This document shows, in pieces, positions 45,322 through 52,309 of a stretch of 64,000 nt of DNA. The stretch lies in the NCBI GenBank assembly GCA_964437735.1, contig CAYTID010000003.1, positions 5,179 to 69,178 on the forward strand, given 5' to 3'. The notes beneath the pieces are model-generated. The model was not told the DNA's origin. It was given only the letters and a program-made list of their open reading frames with translations, and made no database searches. Within the stretch, counting starts at the first letter, position 1. Every line of letters starts with the position of its first letter. The translations under genes and the position numbers were made by a program. The stretch is from CAYTID01 sp964437735 (GTDB taxonomy: Bacteria > Bacteroidota > Ignavibacteria > UBA10030 > BY39).

Positions 45322-46734
45322 TTATCCAACACTACCTTCCATTTCTAAAGAGATTAATCTGTTTAATTCAACTGCGTATTCCATTGGTAGTTCACGAACG
45401 ATGGGTTCTATAAATCCGCTGACGATCATTGCAGTAGCCTGTTCTTCATTCAATCCTCTGCTCCTGAGATAGAATAGTTGTTCTTCACCGATTTTACTAA
45501 CAGTGGCTTCATGACCAATCTGAACCTGTTTCTCATCAATTTCGATTTTCGGATATGTATCACTACGCGCTGCCTCATCAAGCAATAAGGCATCACATTT
45601 AACACTCGATTTAACGCCAACCGCATCGTTATAAACTTTCAGTAAACCCCGGTAACTCGCTCTTCCAGTCCCTTTACTGATAGATTTCGATGTTATGACG
45701 GAAGAAGTGTGAGGCGCATAATGGATAGCCTTAGCACCTGTATCCTGATGTTGTCCATCACCCGCATAGGCAACTGATAATACTTCACCGTGAGCTCCTT
45801 TTTCCATTAGATAAACCGCAGGATATTTCATAGTTAGCTTACTACCAATATTACCGTCCACCCATTCCATAGTGGCATCTTTGTAAACCGCAGTACGTTT
45901 TGTTACCAGGTTATATACATTATCCGACCAGTTTTGTATGGTAGTATATCTTACTCGTGAGCCCGGCTTGGCAATAATTTCAACTACTGCACTGTGGAGT
46001 GAATCCATAGAATAAACCGGAGCAGTACAACCTTCAACATAATGAACAAAACTTCCCGGTTCGGCAATTATCAGCGTTCGTTCAAACTGTCCTGCACTTT
46101 CAGAATTTATTCTAAAATATGCCTGAAGTGGTATATCTACATGCACACCTTCAGGGACGTAAATAAAAGAGCCGCCGCTCCAGACAGCGCTATTCAATGC
46201 GGCAAATTTATTATCCGCAGGTGGAATTATTGTTCCGATATGTTTTTTCAGGATGTCGGGATAATTTTTCAGAGCTTCGTCGGTACTGCAAAATATAACG
46301 CCCAATTTTTCCCACTGCCCTTTTAAACTGCTGTAAACACTCTCGGAATCATATTGCGCTTCAACGCCTGCAAGGAATTTTTTTTCTGCTTCAGGGATTC
46401 CAAGCCTATCGAAAGTTGTTTTTACCTTTTCCGGTACTTCGTCCCATGTTCTCCCTTTTCTGTCGGAAGGTTTTATATAATAATAAATATCATCAAAATT
46501 AAGACTCGAAATATTACCTCCCCAGGTTGGCATTGGTTTCTTGTAAAATATTTCCAAAGCTTTCAACCTGAATTTCAGCATCCATTCCGGTTCATTTTTC
46601 AATCCCGAAATCTCTCTAACAATATCGGCAGATAATCCTTTTTTTGTCCGGTAAACATAACTCTCTTTATCAGCGAAGCCGTATTTTTCTTTGTAACTCG
46701 CTTTACGATCTATTTGAAGTATATCGTTATTCAT
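45322..46734 (-). CDS. sufB: Fe-S cluster assembly protein SufB
   Basis: A 470-residue SufB, the scaffold subunit on which the cluster is built. Characteristic stretches are YGFADKESYVYRTKKGLS near the start, FIYVPEGVHVDIPLQAYFRINSE, and RSDTYPKIEIDEKQVQIGHEATVSKIGEEQLFYLRSRGL near the end. Length is normal. It lies 12 bp after sufC and 4 bp before sufD. It should form the cytoplasmic SufBC2D complex with them. Confidence 0.97.
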   Translation of the reverse strand: MNNDILQIDRKASYKEKYGFADKESYVYRTKKGLSADIVREISGLKNEPEWMLKFRLKALEIFYKKPMPTWGGNISSLNFDDIYYYIKPSDRKGRTWDEVPEKVKTTFDRLGIPEAEKKFLAGVEAQYDSESVYSSLKGQWEKLGVIFCSTDEALKNYPDILKKHIGTIIPPADNKFAALNSAVWSGGSFIYVPEGVHVDIPLQAYFRINSESAGQFERTLIIAEPGSFVHYVEGCTAPVYSMDSLHSAVVEIIAKPGSRVRYTTIQNWSDNVYNLVTKRTAVYKDATMEWVDGNIGSKLTMKYPAVYLMEKGAHGEVLSVAYAGDGQHQDTGAKAIHYAPHTSSVITSKSISKGTGRASYRGLLKVYNDAVGVKSSVKCDALLLDEAARSDTYPKIEIDEKQVQIGHEATVSKIGEEQLFYLRSRGLNEEQATAMIVSGFIEPIVRELPMEYAVELNRLISLEMEGSVG

Positions 46735-46746
46735 TGTTTCCCTTTA

Positions 46747-47547
46747 TTAATTCATCGTCGAATTTGCAAGCTGGTCGCGAACCCAGTCATATCCCATCTC
46801 TTCCAGTTTATACGCTAATTCAGGTCCGTCCGACATAACTAATTTTCCATCCACCAAAATGTGCACATAGTGGGGTTTAATATAATCTAATAATCGTTGA
46901 TAATGAGTAATTACCAAAACACTCTGTTCAGGACCAATTATTTTGTTAACACCATCGGAAACAATTCTCAGTGCATCAATATCAAGCCCAGAATCAGTTT
47001 CATCAAGTATTGCAAGTTCAGGTTCAAGCATAGCCAATTGCAGGACTTCTGCCCGCTTTTTTTCACCGCCTGAAAATCCTTCGTTAACATAGCGTTTACT
47101 GAAAGAATCGTCAATCGAAAGTATCTTCATTTGTTCAGTCAGTTTTTTTGAAAATTGAACTAAAGAACCAGCAGCTTTTTTCCTGTCTTTTTCAAAGTCT
47201 TCACCTGTTCGGTTTTTTCTGATTGAATTCACGGCAGTTCTTAAAAAATTAAATAAAGTTACACCCGGAATTTCATGAGGGTATTGAAATGCCAGAAACA
47301 TTCCCATGGCGGCGCGTTTATCCGGTTCCATTTCATTAATCTTCTCTCCTTTAAATAAAATTTCACCTTGTGTAATTATGTATTCAGGATGCCCCATAAG
47401 CGTATTCGCCAAAGTGCTTTTCCCCGAGCCATTCGGGCCCATGATTGCGTGAATTTCACCTCGATTCATTGAAAGATTCAAACCTTTTAATATTTTATTT
47501 CCTTCAACCTCGACATGTAAATTTTTTATTTCTATTAAATTTGCCAT
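46747..47547 (-). CDS. sufC: Fe-S assembly ATPase SufC
   Basis: A 266-residue ABC-type ATPase. Walker A is GPNGSGKST at about 37-45, the signature is FSGGEKKRAE, and Walker B is LAILDETDSGLDID. It has no membrane domain. SufC dimers bind SufB and SufD and drive the changes needed for cluster assembly. The gene is 15 bp after the unknown 99-residue gene and 12 bp before sufB. Confidence 0.96.
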   Translation of the reverse strand: MANLIEIKNLHVEVEGNKILKGLNLSMNRGEIHAIMGPNGSGKSTLANTLMGHPEYIITQGEILFKGEKINEMEPDKRAAMGMFLAFQYPHEIPGVTLFNFLRTAVNSIRKNRTGEDFEKDRKKAAGSLVQFSKKLTEQMKILSIDDSFSKRYVNEGFSGGEKKRAEVLQLAMLEPELAILDETDSGLDIDALRIVSDGVNKIIGPEQSVLVITHYQRLLDYIKPHYVHILVDGKLVMSDGPELAYKLEEMGYDWVRDQLANSTMN

Positions 47548-47562
47548 AATTATCCTTTAGTT

Positions 47563-47862
47563 TTATACTTTCGGTGCTGCCTTTTCCTCTACTGGCGTTT
47601 TGAATTCTGGATTTGACAACATCCAAGTCTGGTTATCTATCCTTTTTAATAAATTCTGAAAAACAAAACTTTCGATTACTTTTGCAGCAATTATTTCACT
47701 TTCAGCTAAAGACACTTTAATATTTTTTTCTTCCAAAAAATGTAATACTGCATATTCAACATCTCTTAGGAAGATATTTGATTTGTGGAATAATGGAAAA
47801 CGTGATTTTAAATATTTTAAAAATTCCAAGTGATTTTGTGTTATTAACTCAATGTTTTTCAT
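47563..47862 (-). CDS. Unknown 99-residue protein inside the SUF operon
   Basis: I do not recognise this protein. It is 99 residues, predicted mostly alpha-helical, with no cysteine, signal peptide or membrane segment. It contains LKSRFPLFHKSNIFLRDVEYAVLHFLEEKNIKVSLAESEIIAAKVIESFVFQNLLKRI, then a short acidic/proline tail. Its place, 9 bp after the iscS-type gene and 15 bp before sufC, indicates co-expression with Fe-S assembly. It could be a small adaptor or regulatory subunit. Its true function is unknown. Confidence 0.75.
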   Translation of the reverse strand: MKNIELITQNHLEFLKYLKSRFPLFHKSNIFLRDVEYAVLHFLEEKNIKVSLAESEIIAAKVIESFVFQNLLKRIDNQTWMLSNPEFKTPVEEKAAPKV

Positions 47863-47870
47863 GTTATTAC

Positions 47871-49068
47871 TTAAGTTGTTATTACGGTATTAGTACCAAG
47901 AATTTTTGAATTTGAATTAATTTTTCTTTTGTATAACGGTGATAATTTCCTGAGCTTTTTGACAGTTTCGATAACCCTGTCTGCCACATAGTCAATCTCC
48001 TCGGATGTGTTGAACCTGCCAAGCCCGAATCGTATGGCTGAGTGTCTGCGTTCCTCGTTTATACCTAGCGCTTTCAAAACGTGAGATGGTTGCGGTTGAG
48101 CAGTCGCGCAAGCTGATCCCGACGAAATTGCTATATCTTTAAGATTCATCAGTAAAGCATTATCTTCTGCATACAAAAAACTTATATTTAAATTGTTTGG
48201 TAATCGGCGCTCAGCGTGTCCGTTTATATGTACTTCATCAAGATTTTCATAAAATAATTTATTTTTTATTTTACTAAAAAAAGAATTGACCGTAACAAAT
48301 TTCAAATGCTTTTGCAAATCCGACAACAGCAGGAACATTTATTGTTCCTGAACGGATCCCTGCTTCATGTCCTCCTCCGTCAATCTGTGGCACTAAACGA
48401 ATTTTAGGATTTCGATTCCTTACAATCAATCCGCCGATCCCCTTCGGTCCATACATCTTATGAGCGGAAAAGGAAATCAAATCAGTATGTATTGACTCGA
48501 TATTAATCGGAATTTTCCCAATCGCCTGTGTAGCATCTGTATGAAATACTATTCCTTTATTGTTACATATCAAACCTATATCGGATAGGTTTTGAATTGT
48601 TCCAATTTCATTATTGGCTATCATTATCGTAACCAAAATAGTGTTATCATGAATTGCATCGTTAAACTTGTTGATATCTATTATTCCACATTCATCAACC
48701 GGCAAATAAGTGATCTGGAAACCTTTTTTTTCCAAATTTTTACAAGAATCGAGAACCGACTTATGTTCAGTTGAACAGGTAATAATATGTTTACCCTTTG
48801 AAGAATATGTTTCACAGACTCCCTTGATCGCGAGATTATTAGATTCGGTTGCTCCACTTGTAAATATTAATTCTTTTGAATTTAGATTCATCAAAGATGT
48901 GATAGAATTTCTGGATGCTTCTACGGCTTCTTCTGCAATCCAGCCAAAACGGTGTTGCTTACTCGCCGGATTCCCAAAATTTTCCGTAAAATATGGAAGC
49001 ATAACCTCGACAACTCGCGGGTCAACTTGCGTCGTTGCGTGATTATCCATATAAATAAATTTATTCAC
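47871..49068 (-). pseudogene. IscS/NifS-type cysteine desulfurase, split by a frameshift
   Basis: A group I cysteine desulfurase carried in two frames. The first part (to 48274) has MDNHATTQVDPRV, K204 for PLP in SAHKMYGPKGIGG, and reads through VVGFAKAFEICYGQFFF before a stop. The second part holds VHINGHAERRLPNNLNISF and the catalytic cysteine in SSGSACATAQPQPSHVL. The break lies at a run of seven A at 48286-48292 (seven T on the coding strand). One T fewer would join the frames. The joined protein would still be about 6-8 residues short in this helix relative to E. coli IscS. The error may be in the sequence or real. Overlaps the Rrf2 gene by 4 bp. Confidence 0.85.
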
Positions 49069-49472
49069 ACTATCTCCGAAATTGTCATCTCATCAAAAAC
49101 ATTATTAATAATATTCTGAATTTTCGAAAGCGGATCTTTTATCGTGCATTTGGAATATAGACTGCACATATCTGGATCCGCAATTTTGCAATCAATAAGA
49201 TTTACATTTTGTTTACCTTCAATCGATAATATAACATCAGAGAGTTTAATTTTTTCAGCATTCCGCCCCAAAACGTAACCACCTTTTACTCCCTGAAAAG
49301 AAATTATTATTCCCGACCTTGTTAATTTTTGCAATACCTTTGCCAATAAATCGTACGGAATACTATATTGCTCTGAAAGTTCTTTCGTTGTAACAATCAT
49401 TCCGCCCGATTGCGATGCGATATGCCTTAATGCAATCAGAGCATATTCAATTTTTTTTGATAAATGCAGCAT
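49065..49472 (-). CDS. Rrf2-family transcriptional regulator (IscR-like)
   Basis: A 135-residue winged-helix regulator. The N-terminal DNA-binding part includes KKIEYALIALRHIASQ and PYDLLAKVLQKLTRSGIIISFQGVKGGYVLGR. Three cysteines C95, C103 and C109 (C-x7-C-x5-C) resemble those of IscR (C-x5-C-x5-C), which bind [2Fe-2S]. It is the first gene of the Fe-S operon, and its 3' end overlaps the desulfurase start (ATGA). It probably senses cluster status and controls the operon. A candidate operator is at 49483-49495. Confidence 0.88.
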   Translation of the reverse strand: MLHLSKKIEYALIALRHIASQSGGMIVTTKELSEQYSIPYDLLAKVLQKLTRSGIIISFQGVKGGYVLGRNAEKIKLSDVILSIEGKQNVNLIDCKIADPDMCSLYSKCTIKDPLSKIQNIINNVFDEMTISEIV

Positions 49473-49482
49473 TTTAATATAC

Positions 49483-49495
49483 GACCATTTTAGTC
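49483..49495. promoter_or_regulatory. Candidate Rrf2 operator
   Basis: GACCATTTTAGTC (49483-49495) is an imperfect inverted repeat centred near 49489, about 11 bp upstream of the regulator's ATG. On the minus strand a TATAAT-like -10 box lies at 49503-49508, so the site would sit just past the transcription start and could block it. Autoregulation of Rrf2 operons is common. Not experimentally supported here. Confidence 0.3.
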
Positions 49496-49510
49496 TTATT
49501 TAATTATAAA

Positions 49511-49541
49511 AAAATATTTCTCTTTGTTAGAGAAATATTTT
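49511..49541 (-). terminator. AT-rich hairpin with T tract after the zinc-ribbon gene
   Basis: AAAATATTTCTC (49511-49522) and GAGAAATATTTT (49530-49541) form a perfect 12-bp stem around a 7-nt loop. On the minus strand it is followed by a T run from 49514 downward, giving a possible rho-independent terminator between the zinc-ribbon gene and the Fe-S operon. The stem is low in GC, so it could instead be a regulator site. Confidence 0.4.
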
Positions 49542-49547
49542 TACTCC

Positions 49548-49748
49548 TTAATTAAGATTAAATTTAACTTTTTTTGTCACAGAAGGACTTCTCAAGCTAA
49601 CTTCGACTTTATCTAAGTTAATATGTACTTCGGCTTCACAATATGCACATATTTTGTCAGTTTGTCTGTCAAAATTTATTGGGTTATGACATGCCGGGCA
49701 AGTTGTGATCACTAACCCAATAATTTTTGCCTTTGATTTCACGTCCAT
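49548..49748 (-). CDS. Small zinc-ribbon protein
   Basis: A 66-residue protein with two CxxC pairs (C17/C20 in TCPACHNP and C34/C37 in ICAYCEAE), expected to hold one zinc. The remainder is short, basic and unrecognised. It may be a small nucleic-acid-binding or adaptor protein. It lies upstream of the Fe-S operon on the same strand, separated from it by the AT-rich hairpin, and downstream of the Sua5 gene by a 308-bp gap. Confidence 0.65.
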   Translation of the reverse strand: MDVKSKAKIIGLVITTCPACHNPINFDRQTDKICAYCEAEVHINLDKVEVSLRSPSVTKKVKFNLN

Positions 49749-50056
49749 TTGGCTATTTTCCTTTTATATATTCGCTTTAAGTGAATAACTTATAATACTG
49801 CTAATTTGTTCCTAATATAATATAAAAACTGCCAAAATCCAAATAAATATTAAAAACAGACCAAAATTCCTGTTATTGATTATATATAAATAACTTACCG
49901 CGTTTGTTCTCTATTTTTTTGAAAATTTTCTTCAAATAAATTGTAAAAAATACTTAAAAATAGCCTTTTTTAGATTTATTATGTAAAATTTACAAAATAC
50001 CACCCATAATATAAAAAAAAACTCTTAGTGAATCTTCCAGGAATTTTGGATAATCC
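49749..50056. other. 308-bp AT-rich intergenic region with a 17-bp palindrome
   Basis: No gene or RNA is visible. The region lies between the minus-strand Sua5 gene and zinc-ribbon gene. It holds a near-palindrome at 49770-49786 and several TATA-like stretches, probably a promoter for the zinc-ribbon gene. Confidence 0.5.
49770..49786. promoter_or_regulatory. 17-bp near-palindrome upstream of the zinc-ribbon gene
   Basis: ATTCGCTT-T-AAGTGAAT has eight-base arms that match except for one G/T pair. It lies 22 bp upstream of the zinc-ribbon ATG (reading leftward), in a position suitable for an operator. No regulator is known. Confidence 0.3.
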
Positions 50057-51076
50057 TTATGAATTCAAATTTGTTTGTGAAGCTTTCCTTAACCGATCCA
50101 TTACGGCTTTCCCTAGTCCATGTTCTTCAACACTCTCTACGAGTATCAAATCAACACCGATTTTGTCAAAATCTCTTAACATCTCAAAAAGTAACCTTGA
50201 ATAGTTTCCAATTTCCGGTGAAATAACTTTACCGAAATCACTCCCTTCAGAAACCATTCCCCTTGTATAAACTATAAATCCAATTTTTTTCCCTTCTTCC
50301 GAAAATTTTGTATAAAGTTGATCAAAGGCAAATTTATCGCCTCTGTCGAATAAAACAATTTTTGCTTCGGGTGCGTAATGTCTGTATCGTGTCCCCGGAG
50401 ATCGCTTTTGAAAATTTTCATCTGCAGTTGTTTGGACTTCTCCTATCAATTGTTCAATTTTTTCTTTAGTCAAGCCTCCAAAACGTAGAATTAACGGAGG
50501 TTGTATCGTGACATCAATTACGGTCGACTCTAAACCGATTTCTGTAGGACCTGCATCTAATATTAAATCTATTTTTCCATTCAGGTCCTGATATACATGG
50601 TTTACATTTGTAGGGCTGGGTTTACCGGAAATATTGGCGCTGGGTCCGACAATAGGACTGTCGAGAGCTTTTATCAATCGTAATGCGACTAAATTATCAG
50701 GCATACGGACGGCGATTGTATCAAGACCTCCCGTTACCAAATCCGGAATAAATCCTGAACTTTTCAATACCAGGGTAAGTGGTCCGGGCCAAAAAGCTTC
50801 TGATAAAATCCTTCCAGCTTCAGGGACATGACTTGCGAGTTGGTCCATCTGATCTAATGCAGAAATATGAACGATCAATGGATTATCTGCCGGACGTCCT
50901 TTGGCTTCAAATACTTTACGTATGGCTGATCCATTGAACGCATCAGCGCCTAAACCGTAAACAGTTTCTGTTGGAAATGCAACGAGCCCGCCAAGGTGCA
51001 AGATTTCAGACGCCAGATGTATTGCATTTCGATCAGGATCAGTTTTTGAAATCTTGATAATTTTAGTTTCTATCAA
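50057..51076 (-). CDS. Threonylcarbamoyl-AMP synthase, Sua5 type
   Basis: A 339-residue L-threonylcarbamoyladenylate synthase for the t6A modification of ANN-decoding tRNAs. The N-terminal YrdC domain (residues about 1-205) contains GGLVAFPTETVYGLGADA and KGRPADNPLIVHI, and SGKPSPTN. The extra Sua5 domain (about 235-339) follows a PGTRYRHYAPEA linker. It needs threonine, bicarbonate and ATP. Length matches Sua5 rather than the shorter TsaC. It starts 14 bp after the HtpX gene. Confidence 0.94.
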   Translation of the reverse strand: MIETKIIKISKTDPDRNAIHLASEILHLGGLVAFPTETVYGLGADAFNGSAIRKVFEAKGRPADNPLIVHISALDQMDQLASHVPEAGRILSEAFWPGPLTLVLKSSGFIPDLVTGGLDTIAVRMPDNLVALRLIKALDSPIVGPSANISGKPSPTNVNHVYQDLNGKIDLILDAGPTEIGLESTVIDVTIQPPLILRFGGLTKEKIEQLIGEVQTTADENFQKRSPGTRYRHYAPEAKIVLFDRGDKFAFDQLYTKFSEEGKKIGFIVYTRGMVSEGSDFGKVISPEIGNYSRLLFEMLRDFDKIGVDLILVESVEEHGLGKAVMDRLRKASQTNLNS

Positions 51077-51089
51077 AGATATACCCCGA

Positions 51090-51944
51090 TTAGAATGTTT
51101 GCCCGAAAACCATTGATTCTAGTTTTCTTACTCTTTCCTCCATCGGTGGATGTGTGCTGAATAATTTAGTAAATCCGCCACCACGCAAAGGACTTACAAT
51201 GAACATATGAGCAGTCGCAGAATTTGCCTCCATCGGAATTTGTTGTGACTTTACATGAAGCTTTCGTAATGCGTTGGCAAGATATAAAGGATTGCCTGTC
51301 ATCCTTGCGCCCCCTTCATCAGCTAAATATTCACGTGATCGCGAAATCGCCATTTGTATCATCATTGCGGCGAGTGGTGCGACTATCATCATGACGATCA
51401 AGGCAATTGGATTACCACCTCTTTCATCACTGCTTCTGCCGCCGCCAAAAATCATTGCCCATTGAGCCATGTTGGCTAACATACTGATAGCACCAGCTAG
51501 TGTCGCTGCAATAGTCCCGACTAAAATATCACGATTTTTAACGTGAGATAGTTCATGGGCAATAACGCCCATAAGTTCTTCTCTGTTTAGCAAACGCATT
51601 ATTCCAGTTGTAACAGCAACCGCACTGTTTTGAGGATTACGACCGGTTGCAAATGCATTGGGTTGATCGTTTGGTATCATATATAATTTCGGCATTGGAA
51701 TTCCCGCACGTCCGGTCAGTTCTTCAGTCATTTGAAATAATTCCGGATTATCTTCGCGTTTAAGCGGTTGTGCTTTATACATTCGAAGAACAATTTTGTC
51801 GCTGAACCAGAATGTTCCAAAATTCATAACGATTGCGAACAAAAACGCAATCATCATACCGCCTTTGCCACCAAGAATGTTCCCGACTAAAACAAGCAAC
51901 ACGGTTAATACGGTCATTAATAAGAAAGTTTTTATAGCATTCAT
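51090..51944 (-). CDS. htpX: HtpX family zinc metalloprotease
   Basis: A 284-residue inner-membrane M48 protease. Two N-terminal membrane helices precede AGIPMPKLYMIPNDQPNAFATGRNPQNSAVAVTTG. Zinc motif HELSH lies at about residues 139-143 (GVIAHELSHVKNRD), two further helices follow, and the third ligand glutamate is in SREYLADEGG. It works in membrane protein quality control with FtsH. Upstream lies a 365-bp intergenic region, downstream Sua5. Confidence 0.95.
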   Translation of the reverse strand: MNAIKTFLLMTVLTVLLVLVGNILGGKGGMMIAFLFAIVMNFGTFWFSDKIVLRMYKAQPLKREDNPELFQMTEELTGRAGIPMPKLYMIPNDQPNAFATGRNPQNSAVAVTTGIMRLLNREELMGVIAHELSHVKNRDILVGTIAATLAGAISMLANMAQWAMIFGGGRSSDERGGNPIALIVMMIVAPLAAMMIQMAISRSREYLADEGGARMTGNPLYLANALRKLHVKSQQIPMEANSATAHMFIVSPLRGGGFTKLFSTHPPMEERVRKLESMVFGQTF

Positions 51945-52309
51945 TTATTTTCCTAATTGATTTACTGATATAATTTCGTGTAAATTTACAAATTTTTGAT
52001 ACGATAAACAAGAAATGAAATTATCCAATTAAAAGGATGAGATGCGATTTAGGGAATAAAGATTCATACGTTATTATAACGAAGCATCGAAGATTATAAA
52101 GTCAAGTTTGGTTTATCCGGAGGTCTCTGAGGGATTCGTTCGGAAAATAACTACGCCAAATGTCTGTCGTATCGGTTGGAGTTTTTCTCTAATGGATATC
52201 GCCGCCTTTCATCCTTTATCGATGTAGAGTCCGTTCCTCAGTACGGATGACAGATTAATTGTCCGGTTTGAGATTCGGACTCTACTCTGCTTTCGATATA
52301 TTAACTTAT
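51945..52309. other. 365-bp intergenic region with REP-like repeat
   Basis: No ORF is supported. The region is less AT-rich than other gaps. Besides the inverted repeat at 52224-52285, it contains small palindromes such as CGTTA-TTA-TAACG near 52068-52080. It separates the tricorn-like gene from htpX on the same strand. Confidence 0.5.
52224..52285. repeat. Inverted repeat in a GC-richer intergenic block, possible REP-like element
   Basis: GTAGAGTCCG (52224-52233) and CGGACTCTAC (52276-52285) are perfect 10-bp inverted repeats 42 bp apart. Outer TATCGA and TCGATA also pair, and an inner TCCG/CGGA lies at 52230-52247. On the minus strand a CTGTCATCC-CTGAG-GGACTC series resembles REP-like intergenic repeats of other bacteria. 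Copies elsewhere cannot be checked within this window. Confidence 0.45.

Noticed and set aside
48270..48300. Programmed frameshift in iscS
   Set aside because: The T7 run could allow slippage, but there is no stimulatory structure seen and a homopolymer miscall is the simpler explanation. Left as a possibility in the finding.
51945..52309. tRNA or other structured RNA in the intergenic block
   Set aside because: No cloverleaf, T-loop or CCA-type end could be found; only inverted repeats.
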